Positions 36,002-44,883 of a stretch of DNA of 64,000 nucleotides are shown here, in pieces. The DNA lies in the NCBI GenBank assembly GCA_015272325.1, contig JACYLU010000014.1, positions 1-64,000 of the forward strand. Reading direction: 5' to 3'. The stretch comes from Synechococcales cyanobacterium C42_A2020_086 (GTDB lineage Bacteria; Cyanobacteriota; Cyanobacteriia; Elainellales; Elainellaceae). The notes below the pieces were generated by a model. It saw only the letters and a program-made list of their open reading frames with translations. It did not search any database and was not told the origin of the DNA. Numbering within the stretch: the stretch's first letter is position 1; the number at the start of each line of letters is the position of its first letter. A program made the translations under genes and the position numbers.

Positions 36002-36344
36002 CCCTGACCTCCTATTAGCTTTCTATTAGCTGGGTTAATCTAGCTTTGTTAATTCTTTCTTGATCTTGACCCCTTCTGTACTGGTTTGTAAAGTTATAAT
36101 TCAAAAAACAGCGTATTAGAAATTTTTATTAATCAAGAGCGTCTACGGATCGACGGCAATAGCTTGCCACGCCTCTACACCCAAAAATGCTGTGGAAACT
36201 AGCACAGACAATTTACAGAAAAGCAGCTGTTCTCCGTTTTGTTAGAAAGAATTTAGGATCCTTGCTTATAATCTGTACAGGAATCTTGAAGGTTTAATTA
36301 GGTTCTAGAATAGTCGCAACAGTTCTTTAATTTACTTTATAGTA
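36002..36344. other. divergent flv3/rpaA upstream region
   Basis: 343 AT-rich bases hold both promoters. TATAAT hexamers occur near 36094 and at 36267-36272, but no -35 element sits at the right distance, so no promoter is fixed. No ribosome site is evident before the rpaA ATG. Confidence 0.5.
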
Positions 36345-37085
36345 ATGCCTCGGATACTTGTCATTGACGATGATCCTGCTATCTCGGAATTAGTTGCCGT
36401 CAATTTGGAAATGGCTGGGTATGATGTCAGCCAAGCGCCAGATGGCATTAAAGGTCAGGCGTTAGCGCTTCAGCTCTTGCCCGACCTGATTATGCTGGAT
36501 CTGATGCTGCCTAAAGTCGATGGATTTACCGTCTGTCAGCGGTTACGGCGAGATGACCGTACGGCTGATATTCCTGTGCTGATGTTGACCGCCTTAGGAC
36601 AAACCCAAGACAAGGTGGAGGGATTCAACGCAGGTGCCGATGATTATTTAACCAAGCCTTTTGAAGTCGAAGAAATGCTGGCCCGCGTGCGGGCCCTACT
36701 GCGTCGAACCGATCGCATTCCTCAGGCAGCTAAGCATACAGAAATTCTGAACTACGGTCCATTGACGCTGGTTCCTGAGCGGCTCGAAGCCATCTGGTTT
36801 GATCAGACGGTCAAGCTAACCCATCTAGAGTTTGAACTGCTGCACTGCTTGTTGCAACGGCACGGGCAAACGGTTTCTCCCAGCGAAATTCTCAAGGAAG
36901 TCTGGGGCTACGATCCAAACGATGACATTGAGACCATTCGGGTACATGTGAGGCATCTGCGCACCAAGCTAGAACCTGATCCCCGCCATCCTCGCTACAT
37001 CAAAACCGTGTATGGTGCAGGATACTGTCTAGAATTGCCGGCGACCAAGAACAGTGGTGAAGAACAGCCGCCAACTGTGGCATGA
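36345..37085 (+). CDS. rpaA: OmpR-family response regulator RpaA
   Basis: 246 residues. The receiver domain begins [20 protein letters not shown]. The phosphoacceptor Asp is in [13 protein letters not shown], and Lys lies in [14 protein letters not shown]. The winged-helix DNA-binding domain ends in [21 protein letters not shown]. The linker ([11 protein letters not shown]) and IETIRVH match RpaA rather than RpaB. RpaA is phosphorylated by SasA under the KaiABC clock and drives circadian gene expression; it also affects the distribution of phycobilisome energy. It is transcribed away from flv3. Confidence 0.93.
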   Translation: MPRILVIDDDPAISELVAVNLEMAGYDVSQAPDGIKGQALALQLLPDLIMLDLMLPKVDGFTVCQRLRRDDRTADIPVLMLTALGQTQDKVEGFNAGADDYLTKPFEVEEMLARVRALLRRTDRIPQAAKHTEILNYGPLTLVPERLEAIWFDQTVKLTHLEFELLHCLLQRHGQTVSPSEILKEVWGYDPNDDIETIRVHVRHLRTKLEPDPRHPRYIKTVYGAGYCLELPATKNSGEEQPPTVA

Positions 37086-37181
37086 GCTGTGCCTAAAGAT
37101 TTCGCGTCTTATGGGGTTGAGTAACCTTTGAGAACGAACATGGAGAACATAAGAGCAATGAGCAAGGCACTCAGCAATCCT

Positions 37182-38600
37182 TTAAGAGCGACCATAGCGT
37201 TTCAGGAGAGCGCGAGTTTCCTCGGCGGCACTGCGCATTGCTTGAGTAGCCGGAAGTCGGTTGCTGATGGCTGAACTCAGATAGCGCTGCAAAATGTCGG
37301 AGGCTTGGGCGTATTGAGCAATTGGAGGTCTCAAAACAGCTCCCTCCACCACCTTCAGCATGTCTGGCAAGTAGGGATAGCGAGCCACTAGTTCCGGATC
37401 GCTGTAGAGGGAGCGGCGCGTCGGCAAATAGCCATTTTCCAGACTGGACTGGCGTTGAGCCGCGACACTGGCATAAAACTGAGCAACTCGCAGTGCTGCT
37501 TCTGGGTGTGCCGTCGTTTTAGCAATCCCGATACCCCAGCCGCCCAAACAGGATGCACTGGTCGCACCAGGAGCGTGCACCATGGGCTTGATGTCAAACC
37601 TGCCGCGAATCGGCGAGTCATCGGCATTGCCTAGGGGGTAGGCGTAGGGCCAATTGTGCATAAACACCACCTTGCCACTCTGAAATAAACGGCGAGCATC
37701 TTCATGTTGGTAGCTCGTCACGCCTGGGGGTGAAATGCCTTGCTCTAGGGTGTTGCGCAGGAAATTGACGGCTTGTACCGCCTCTGGACGATCGAGACCG
37801 ACTTCCAACGTATCGGGATTCACCCAAAAGCCACCAAAGCCGGCCAAAATATCGACAAAAACGGCTGCTAAACCTTCAAACTGTCGCCCTTGCCAGACGT
37901 AGCCCCAGTCAGCAATACCGGCTGCTTGCAGTTGTTGGGAAATCGTTATCAGATCGGCGAAGGTTTGCGGTGGAGGCAAGCCGGCTTGCTCTAGCCAGTC
38001 CTTGCGATAGAACAGCAACTGCACATCCGAGCGGATTGGCAAGCGGTAAAGTCGGCCGTTGTACTGACCGCCCGCTAAATCTGCAGCCGTAAAATCTGCC
38101 AGATCGGCGGCCGGAATGCGATCGGTAAGGTCGAGTAGCCAACCAGCCGCCGCAAACTTAGGTAGCCAGACCACATCCATCATCACTAGATCATAGGGAG
38201 AATCTCCCAATAGAAACGAGGACGTGTAGAGATCTTCAATGGCATTGGAAGCATTAGGACCTTCCACCACATCGATTTTGATGTCTGGATTTTCCGCTTC
38301 AAAGGCAGCAACGAGACTCTGCCCTTGAGCTGCATCTAGAGCCGAGGTCAGCATCGCCACATGAATCGGTGGCTGCGTCAAGGCTATTCGGCTGTAGAGA
38401 ACCAGGCTCAATCCTAGGATCGAAACAAAGCAGAGCAAGAGGCGCTGTTTCCAGAAATGCGTCCAGTTCGCTTGTTCCAGACTGAACCAACGAAATCTAA
38501 CTCTACCCATGGCTTGAGACGATCTCTCTACTGAGGACTGCAGGTTTCTCGCGGCAGTAGATGACCGATTATACCTCCGCCGAGTGGATTGCTGGCTCAA
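37182..38600 (-). CDS. extracellular solute-binding protein of a sugar-type ABC transporter
   Basis: 472 residues. A basic N-terminus (~50 residues) precedes one hydrophobic anchor (LLLCFVSILGLSLVLYSRIAL). The rest is a family 1 solute-binding fold: IHVAMLTSALDAAQGQSLVAAFE, DLVMMDVVWLPKFAAAGWLLDLT and GKVVFMHNWPYAYPLG. This looks like trehalose/maltose or glycerol-phosphate binding proteins. There is no lipobox Cys after the anchor, so it is probably tethered by the uncleaved helix. The true start could be the Met at 38510 (MGRVRFRW), which would shorten the basic leader. No permease or ATPase genes are adjacent, so its transporter partners lie elsewhere. Confidence 0.85.
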   Translation of the reverse strand: MSQQSTRRRYNRSSTAARNLQSSVERSSQAMGRVRFRWFSLEQANWTHFWKQRLLLCFVSILGLSLVLYSRIALTQPPIHVAMLTSALDAAQGQSLVAAFEAENPDIKIDVVEGPNASNAIEDLYTSSFLLGDSPYDLVMMDVVWLPKFAAAGWLLDLTDRIPAADLADFTAADLAGGQYNGRLYRLPIRSDVQLLFYRKDWLEQAGLPPPQTFADLITISQQLQAAGIADWGYVWQGRQFEGLAAVFVDILAGFGGFWVNPDTLEVGLDRPEAVQAVNFLRNTLEQGISPPGVTSYQHEDARRLFQSGKVVFMHNWPYAYPLGNADDSPIRGRFDIKPMVHAPGATSASCLGGWGIGIAKTTAHPEAALRVAQFYASVAAQRQSSLENGYLPTRRSLYSDPELVARYPYLPDMLKVVEGAVLRPPIAQYAQASDILQRYLSSAISNRLPATQAMRSAAEETRALLKRYGRS

Positions 38601-39185
38601 TCGCCGTTACGATGGCCGTAAATCCCAGGTCAGCAAATCCTCAGTTAGCCTGACGGATGCACTCTAGATGAGTCTTAAATTTACTTAAATTTAGATTAAA
38701 AAGTAGCCATTCAACGACGGCTAATTGCGGGCAATAGAGAATACTATCTCGGTAGAAAAATTCATGCTTTAATACCTTTTGAAAAAGGAAAAATCTCCAA
38801 TATATCTTAAGTTTTGAGGGGGATATCTAAGGATAGGGTCATCTTGCAAATATTCTGAAATACAGCTCTATATATAGGGTCTACCCATACTTCTTATTTG
38901 GGGATCGACCATCTTTAACAGCAGCTAGTCCTTCAATCAGTGGCGGTGATTGATTTAATTATGCTAGAGATTAAATGCGCTTGAGGAATTTTTGATTTCA
39001 GATTTCTTCCTGATCTGGAAGACAGTTCTTTGAATTCTATAGGCAGGTTGACTGAAATAACCAACTGCCTTCCGAATGCCAGAATTGTCATCCAAGAACG
39101 TAGGTTATTTGGTCTGCCCAACACCAGTGGTGAGGGCTGTTTCTCATCGCTGAATTTGTCTACCCAATCGTTTGAGGAAAAACCT
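38601..39185. other. 585-base intergenic region
   Basis: AT-rich, with a TATATATA tract near 38871. An in-frame extension upstream of the small Tyr-rich protein gene reaches 39030 but lacks a ribosome site. No RNA gene was recognised. Confidence 0.5.
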
Positions 39186-39467
39186 ATGGAAACCCTCGCT
39201 TATCTGTCGGTTGCTCAGGACTATGAAGCTCCTGAGACGAAGGAATTGGACCTAAGCGCCCTCAAGGGGCTGGCGACCGCAGGTCTAGTTGTGGCTGGTG
39301 CAACGCTCGGTTCGATGAGCGTGGCAGAAGAAGCTTCGGCACATTACTACCGTGGCTACTACCGTAGCTACCGTCCTCACTATGTGAGCTACCGTCGCTA
39401 CTATCCGCGCCACATCTATGCGTATCCCGTGTACTACGGTCGTCGTCACCCCTGCTACTACTACTAA
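39186..39467 (+). CDS. small exported tyrosine/arginine-rich protein
   Basis: 93 residues. The ATG at 39186 has GAGG 8-9 bases upstream (TTTGAGGAAAAACCT), which decides the start over the longer frame. The N-terminus METLAYLSVAQDYEAPE is polar. A hydrophobic segment follows (LKGLATAGLVVAGATLGSM), then VAEEASA, which looks like a signal-peptidase site before HYYRGYY. The remaining 41 residues contain 16 Tyr, 8 Arg, 4 His and one Cys, and end in CYYY. METLAYL-type leaders seem to occur on other cyanobacterial exported proteins, from memory. Function is unknown; tyrosine cross-linking, metal binding or a matrix role are only ideas. A hairpin terminator follows at 39626. Confidence 0.75.
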   Translation: METLAYLSVAQDYEAPETKELDLSALKGLATAGLVVAGATLGSMSVAEEASAHYYRGYYRSYRPHYVSYRRYYPRHIYAYPVYYGRRHPCYYY

Positions 39468-39625
39468 ATCGCAAGCGGCTAGCGAGATGTATCTTCATCT
39501 TGGCTAGGATGTATCCCAAGGTCATCAGACTTTAGGGATAAAACCAAAGTGCCGGTAGTAAGTGCAGGGTATCAACCTCTGGTTCGGGTGAGATAAACAG
39601 TTTAGGTCAATCAGTACTTTTGCAG

Positions 39626-39668
39626 AGAAGCTTCATTGCCTAGGTTCGGTGAAGCTTCTTTGTTTTTT
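39626..39668 (+). terminator. rho-independent terminator after the Tyr-rich gene
   Basis: A 10-bp stem AGAAGCTTCA / TGAAGCTTCT with a 14-nt loop is followed by a T-rich tract TTGTTTTTT. It ends at the 3' end of gpsA, so it may act on both strands. Confidence 0.8.
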
Positions 39669-39671
39669 GGC

Positions 39672-40679
39672 TTAGTTTGCGTAGGCTTCCGCTTTCAGAT
39701 CGCGCTCCATCAAGGCCTCGACAGCTTGCTGAGGGGTGATAGCGCCCTTGATCAGCAGGTATACCTGACGTGAAACCGGAACTGCTATCTCTTCTCGTTC
39801 TGCAAGATCGATCAAAACCGTGGTGGTGTTGATCCCTTCAGCCGTACTTTGCAGCTCGGATACAATCTGCTCCAAAGATTTGCCCTGGGCCAAACCATAG
39901 CCCACACGGTAGTTGCGACTTAGGGGGCTAGTACAAGTCGCCAGTAAATCTCCTAAACCCGACAACCCGAAGAAAGTGTCTTGCCGTGCTCCCAAATGGG
40001 TACCAATGCGAATGATTTCTGCTAGGGCGCGGGTAATGAGCGCCGAGCGGGCGTTGGTGCCGAGCCGTAATCCGTCGCATACACCAGCAGCAATGGCAAT
40101 CACGTTTTTTAGAGTTCCTCCCAACTCGGTACCGAGTGGATCTGTATTGGTATAGACGCGAAACCGCTCCGAGGCAAATACGGTTTGCACCCGCTGGGCC
40201 GCCGTGTGATCATGACTGGCGACCACCGTGGCAGCCGGCAATCCTTGCCGAATTTCCTCTGACAGATTGGGACCTGACAATACCACCACTGGATGCTGCG
40301 GAAAGGCTGCCTGCCAAATTTGAGATGCAGTGGAACGAGTTGCCGGATCCAATCCTTTGGTGGCTGTCACCAAAATGGTGGATTTAGGTAAGGACAATGC
40401 CTGTAGCCGCGCCACCGTGTCGGGAACGCCCTTCATGGAAATCGCAGAAACCAGAATCTGACAATTCGCCAATGCCGCCGCTAAAGGCTGCTGATGCTGA
40501 CGCGACCAGAGCTGCACCTGATGCCCCTTGCGGGTGATTATTTCAGCCAGAGCGGTTCCCCAGGCTCCAGCCCCCAGAATGGTCACCGTTGTTGCCTGTT
40601 CCTCAAGAGTGGCAACGGGTGTTGATACAGTCTGTTCTAGTTCACCGAGAGAGGCATTCACCAATACATTGCTCCTCAT
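39672..40679 (-). CDS. gpsA: NAD(P)-dependent glycerol-3-phosphate dehydrogenase
   Basis: 335 residues. It reduces dihydroxyacetone phosphate to sn-glycerol 3-phosphate for membrane lipids. The Rossmann motif VTILGAGAWGTALAEIITRKGH is clear, with VLSGPNLSEEI and ELGGTLKNVIAIAAGVCDGL (containing the catalytic Lys), and SALITRALAEI further on. About 30 extra residues precede the usual start of the fold. The ATG is 2 bases after the stop of prlC, so translation is likely coupled. Confidence 0.95.
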   Translation of the reverse strand: MRSNVLVNASLGELEQTVSTPVATLEEQATTVTILGAGAWGTALAEIITRKGHQVQLWSRQHQQPLAAALANCQILVSAISMKGVPDTVARLQALSLPKSTILVTATKGLDPATRSTASQIWQAAFPQHPVVVLSGPNLSEEIRQGLPAATVVASHDHTAAQRVQTVFASERFRVYTNTDPLGTELGGTLKNVIAIAAGVCDGLRLGTNARSALITRALAEIIRIGTHLGARQDTFFGLSGLGDLLATCTSPLSRNYRVGYGLAQGKSLEQIVSELQSTAEGINTTTVLIDLAEREEIAVPVSRQVYLLIKGAITPQQAVEALMERDLKAEAYAN

Positions 40680-40681
40680 CG

Positions 40682-42778
40682 TTAGGCAGCAGCGAGACCA
40701 TTGTGCTGTAGCAATGCTGCTGTGCTGGGTTCCCGTCCTCGAAAGGCTTTGAAAACCTCCATCGGATGTTGACTGCCGCCCAGAGCTAGCACGGTTTCGC
40801 GGAAACGATGTCCGATTTGAGCAATCGCCTGCTCGTTGTCTAGGCCGGCCTCCTCAAAAGCAGCAAAGGCGTCGGCACTCAGAACTTCTGCCCACTTGTA
40901 GCTGTAGTAACCGGCAGCATACCCCCCAGCGAAGATGTGCCCAAAGGCGCAGAGAAAGGCATCTTCTGGCAAAGGCGGCAGGATCGTCGTCTTTTCGGCG
41001 ATTTCGCGGCGTACCTGCTCTGGCGTTTTGCCACCCCCCGGCTGATAGCGGTGATGCAGTTCCAGATCCACCCAGCTCAGATGAATCTGCCGCAACATCA
41101 TGCTGCCACTCATGTAGGTGCGGGCTGCCAGCAGCTTCTGATAATAGTGTTCGGGGAGCGGCTCGCCGGTTTCGTAATGTTTACCCAGACTCAGCAGGGT
41201 AGGGCGATGGTAGCACCAGTTTTCCATGAACTGGCTTGGCAGCTCGACCGCATCCCACTCGACGTTACGAATGCCTGAAGCGCGAGAATAGTCCACACGG
41301 GTCAGCATATGCTGCAAGCCATGCCCAAACTCATGAAACAGGGTTTCCACCTCACCAAAGGTCATCAGGCTCGGCTTACCGTCTACGGGTGGGGTTTGGT
41401 TGCAGACCAGATAGGCAACCGGCAACCGCAGCTTAGACTGCGAGGCGCGAGTGATCTTGGCGCGGCTGAGACATTCATTCATCCAGGCTCCACCCCGCTT
41501 TTCCGCCGGGCGGCTGTAGGGATCGAGGTAGAAATGAGCGATCGTCTGCCCCGCCTCATCGCTGACACGAAAGTAGCGCACATCTGGATGCCACACGGGT
41601 GCTTCTCCATCGGCTGGGGTAATTTGAACGCCAAAAATGCGCCGCGACAGATCAAACAACCCTTGCAGCACCTGCTCGAGCGGAAAATAGGGACGCAACT
41701 CTTCGGCATTGAAATCAAATTTTTCTTCGCGCAGCCGCTCAGACCAGTAGGGAATGTCCCAGTGTTGCAGATCGGCTGTTGCTCCCTTCGAGGCGGCATA
41801 GCGGCGCAGCTCTTCTAAATCCTTCATGGCTGCATCGTAGCTAGCCTGCCGCAGCTCTTCCAGCAGCCGTTCAACCGCATCGACGCTGGGAGCCATCTTG
41901 GCAGCCAAGCTGACTTCGGCATAGTTGCGATAGCCCAATAGCTTAGCTTGCTCCTGCCGCAGCTCCAGAATCCGTTCAATTAGCGGCGTGTTGTTCCAGT
42001 CTCCATTTGAGGCACGACTAATAAAGGCTCGGTAGAGTTGTTCCCGCAGATCGCGCCGCTGACTATGCTGCATAAACGGCAGGTAGCTCGGCATATCCAG
42101 CGTGATTCGCCAAGGACCGGCTTCGGGAGTTGCCTGTTCGTTGCCTGCGGCCCGAGCTGCCTGCGCCGCAAGCGACACAGAACTAGGAGGCAAACCAGCA
42201 ATTTCATCGGGTTGGGTGAGAGTTAGGCTAAACGCTTTCGTGGCATCTAGCACGTTATTGGAGAAGCGAGTGGACAGCTCAGCTAGCTCGAGCTGAATCG
42301 CATTAAAGCGCTCTTTTGCCTTGCCCTGCAGCCCAACCCCTGACAACTCGGCATCGCGGAGGGCCGCTTCTACAATTCGCTGCTGAGCGGCATCGAGTTG
42401 GTTCCAACTGTCACTGGACCTCAAGGCTTTGAAGCCTTCATAGATCGGCTGGCTCTGGCTGAAGCGATTCCAGAACTTTACAACCTCAGGCTGCATTGTC
42501 TCGTAGGCTTGCCGCAGCTCGGGGCTGTTTTTAACGCCCATCAAGTGACCAACGATCCCCCAACTCCACGACAAGCGCTCCTCGATCTGTTCTAACGGCA
42601 CGACTAGCCCATCCCAGGTTGGCACCACTTCTGCTTCAAGCTGCGTCAGGCGTTGCTCGAGTTCAGCTAAGAGCTGGGTTATGGCAGGTACCACATGCTC
42701 GGGCTGGATGGTGTGGAAAGGAGGAAGTCCTTCACCAATCAGCAACGGATTGTCAGGGGTTGTTGCAACCGTATTCAT
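40682..42778 (-). CDS. prlC: M3-family oligopeptidase A
   Basis: 698 residues from the ATG at 42778 (MNTVATTPDNPLL). The longer frame adds a 58-residue leader unlike the family. It is a cytoplasmic zinc metallopeptidase of the thimet oligopeptidase clan. The zinc site is TLFHEFGHGLQHML (HEFGH), and the later SQFMENWCY provides context for the third ligand. DPYSRPAEKRGGAWM and SGSMMLRQIHLS are also typical. It degrades short peptides, including cleaved signal peptides. It is the first gene of a two-gene unit with gpsA. Confidence 0.92.
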   Translation of the reverse strand: MNTVATTPDNPLLIGEGLPPFHTIQPEHVVPAITQLLAELEQRLTQLEAEVVPTWDGLVVPLEQIEERLSWSWGIVGHLMGVKNSPELRQAYETMQPEVVKFWNRFSQSQPIYEGFKALRSSDSWNQLDAAQQRIVEAALRDAELSGVGLQGKAKERFNAIQLELAELSTRFSNNVLDATKAFSLTLTQPDEIAGLPPSSVSLAAQAARAAGNEQATPEAGPWRITLDMPSYLPFMQHSQRRDLREQLYRAFISRASNGDWNNTPLIERILELRQEQAKLLGYRNYAEVSLAAKMAPSVDAVERLLEELRQASYDAAMKDLEELRRYAASKGATADLQHWDIPYWSERLREEKFDFNAEELRPYFPLEQVLQGLFDLSRRIFGVQITPADGEAPVWHPDVRYFRVSDEAGQTIAHFYLDPYSRPAEKRGGAWMNECLSRAKITRASQSKLRLPVAYLVCNQTPPVDGKPSLMTFGEVETLFHEFGHGLQHMLTRVDYSRASGIRNVEWDAVELPSQFMENWCYHRPTLLSLGKHYETGEPLPEHYYQKLLAARTYMSGSMMLRQIHLSWVDLELHHRYQPGGGKTPEQVRREIAEKTTILPPLPEDAFLCAFGHIFAGGYAAGYYSYKWAEVLSADAFAAFEEAGLDNEQAIAQIGHRFRETVLALGGSQHPMEVFKAFRGREPSTAALLQHNGLAAA

Positions 42779-43125
42779 GTAAAACTCTTTGAGACGTACT
42801 TCAGGTTCAAGGAAGCTAGGACAGCCAATCTGCCCAAGATCAAGCGTTAACGCCAAACTTTCAGGCAGAGGTAGCGGGTTTGGCTCATCCTGTCCTCGCT
42901 TTCTCACTGTAGCACTGACTGAGTGGGAGCTTGGGCCGATCCGGGCAGGCACCCCTTCAAGCGGCGTCTTCTAGATCGTCTAGATCGTCAATTAGCAACT
43001 CTACTGCTTCGCCAGAAAAGTAAACATAGTCAAACATTTTCCCAACATCCCTCGCTTCCCCAGAGATATTTTTGTAGCATTGACTACAGAACAGTTTTAA
43101 GAGCACCTGCTGAGGGATGGGCACT
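42779..43125. other. intergenic region between prlC and a small ORF
   Basis: About 347 bases upstream of two divergent genes. No RNA gene, repeat or firm promoter was seen. Confidence 0.45.
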
Positions 43126-43386
43126 ATGAAACGCTATCTAACGCCGCTAACCCTCGTAGCTCCTCCTCAGTCGTGGCACCGCCGTCAAGAGGCTGAACAA
43201 GAGACTGAGATAGCTGTGCCTGCCGCAATCTGGGTCCGCTTGATTGTCTTGCCCGATCCCTTCTGTTACGATCAAGCTCTTCTGCTCAGCCGACAATCCG
43301 ACGATGAGTGGTTAGCCTGGATACCAGACTACGGCGAGATCATATTGCATAGGAGCGAATTCTACCTACCCCAAGATTGGAACTGA
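43126..43386 (+). CDS. small conserved-looking protein of unknown function
   Basis: 86 residues, acidic in the second half (DDEWLAWIPDYGEIILHRSEF). The ATG at 43126 is preferred because GAGGG lies 9 bases upstream; the ATG at 43117 touches that sequence. There is no signal peptide or membrane segment. I do not recognise the family. The 3' end overlaps by 21 bases with the small membrane-protein gene on the other strand. Confidence 0.6.
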   Translation: MKRYLTPLTLVAPPQSWHRRQEAEQETEIAVPAAIWVRLIVLPDPFCYDQALLLSRQSDDEWLAWIPDYGEIILHRSEFYLPQDWN

Positions 43387-43623
43387 AACGCCCCCGCAGT
43401 TATTTCTGTTGCAGGTTAAAGTGCAGTTGGAAACGGTTGGCAAAGGCTCGATCTGAATGGGTCTGCCATGAGCAGGCGGTGTAGCGACGCGATAGGACAA
43501 ATCATCGGGTGCTGGCACCATCTCGCCGCGGAAGTCAAGGAGCTGCACAACAATCAAATAGGCAACGCTGAGCAGAATGGCAATCGCGCCCGTAATCACA
43601 GCCACAAGTTTGGAACGATCCAT
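43366..43623 (-). CDS. small single-span membrane protein
   Basis: 85 residues from the ATG at 43623 (MDRSKLVAVITGAIAILLSV). One transmembrane helix (residues ~5-28) is followed by FRGEMVPAPDD and a Pro-rich tail with three cysteines (NCTLTCNRNNCGG). The tail probably lies outside the membrane. The function is not recognised. The longer frame starting at 43680 is less likely. Confidence 0.65.
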   Translation of the reverse strand: MDRSKLVAVITGAIAILLSVAYLIVVQLLDFRGEMVPAPDDLSYRVATPPAHGRPIQIEPLPTVSNCTLTCNRNNCGGVSVPILG

Positions 43624-43842
43624 GGATATTTGCTTAGGATTTTGCTGATGTCTGACTAAGTTGCTAATGCAATGATGCAATGATTCAGTATTTTAATGAT
43701 TCAACAATGATTCAACCTTGTGCGTCCATTTCTGACGTCTTGCTCTAGACTGACATAGAAAATGGGCAAACTACGGAACTGAGGGCAGCACTAAGGGCAG
43801 CCCAGTTTCTCTAGCCTCTGGATCTTGTTTTCTAACTTGGCG

Positions 43843-44823
43843 ATGGTTATTGCGTCTCAGCGTCCTATGCAATCTGCCTCCTGCGATCGCCCCGTTGTGG
43901 TCAAAACTGTGGACCTGAAGAAGGTGTATCGCACAGGCTTCTGGCTGAATCAAACGCGGGTGCCGTTGCGCAACTGCTCTCTAGAAATTTATCAAGGCGA
44001 AACGTTTGGGCTGCTGGGGCAAAACGGAGCTGGCAAGACAACGCTGCTCAAAACCTTGCTGGGCATTGTTCGACCCACATCAGGGCGAGGTATGCTGCTC
44101 GGCAAACCCCTCGGCGATCAAAGTGTCAAGCAGCAGGTGGGCTATCTGCCCGAAAATCCCTACTTCTACGATTACCTAACGGCCTGGGAGTTTCTACAGT
44201 ACGCGGCTCATTTGTTTCAGATTCCGTCGGAGGTGCAACGACGCCGTATTCCTGAGCTGCTTGATTTAGTCGGGCTGGCGCAATCTTCCGCCCGCAAAAA
44301 GCAGCTACGGCAGTACTCTAAAGGCATGTTGCAGCGAGTGGGAATGGCTCAAGCCCTGATTAATGATCCGCAGCTCGTGTTTCTAGACGAACCGATGTCC
44401 GGGTTGGATCCCCTGGGGCGCTACCAGATGCGAGAAATTATTCTAGCGCTGAAGGCTCAGGGCAAAACGATTTTTTTCAACAGTCACGTCCTGTCGGATG
44501 TCGAGAAGATCTGCGACCGGGTGGCAATTCTGGCCCATGGCGAACTGCTATGCATCGGTTCACTTCCCGAATTGTTGGGCAGTGCCGATCTCTATCAGGT
44601 AAAAGTTCGCGGTGGCAATCCGGATGTGCTGCGCCGTTGGATTCCCGATCTAGACTGGCAGGATGGCTTGTGGCAGGGGCACCTCAAGGGGGATCCCCAG
44701 GATTTTCTGGCTAGTCTGGAGCTAATGAATGCTCAGCTGATTGGCCTCAATTTGGCACGCCGTTCGCTGGAAGATTTTTTTGTGCAGCAGTTGCGGCAGC
44801 GGGGCATCCAGACCAGCGAATAA
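43843..44823 (+). CDS. ABC transporter ATP-binding protein (ABC-2 export type)
   Basis: 326 residues from ATG 43843; the TTG at 43825 is the only longer option. It has Walker A GQNGAGKTTLL, signature YSKGMLQRVGMAQAL, Walker B LVFLDEPMSGLDP and the H-loop NSHVLSDVEKI. The C-terminal ~90 residues are the regulatory extension seen in ABC-2 exporters of the CcmA/GldA kind. It would power export or membrane traffic of an unknown substrate with a permease. No permease gene is adjacent on this side; a histidine kinase gene follows convergently. Confidence 0.85.
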   Translation: MVIASQRPMQSASCDRPVVVKTVDLKKVYRTGFWLNQTRVPLRNCSLEIYQGETFGLLGQNGAGKTTLLKTLLGIVRPTSGRGMLLGKPLGDQSVKQQVGYLPENPYFYDYLTAWEFLQYAAHLFQIPSEVQRRRIPELLDLVGLAQSSARKKQLRQYSKGMLQRVGMAQALINDPQLVFLDEPMSGLDPLGRYQMREIILALKAQGKTIFFNSHVLSDVEKICDRVAILAHGELLCIGSLPELLGSADLYQVKVRGGNPDVLRRWIPDLDWQDGLWQGHLKGDPQDFLASLELMNAQLIGLNLARRSLEDFFVQQLRQRGIQTSE

Positions 44824-44883
44824 GCAAGTACAGCGCTGGATTTAGAGAAAACTTCCCCAGCCCGATGGCAAGAGCGGGAATGG

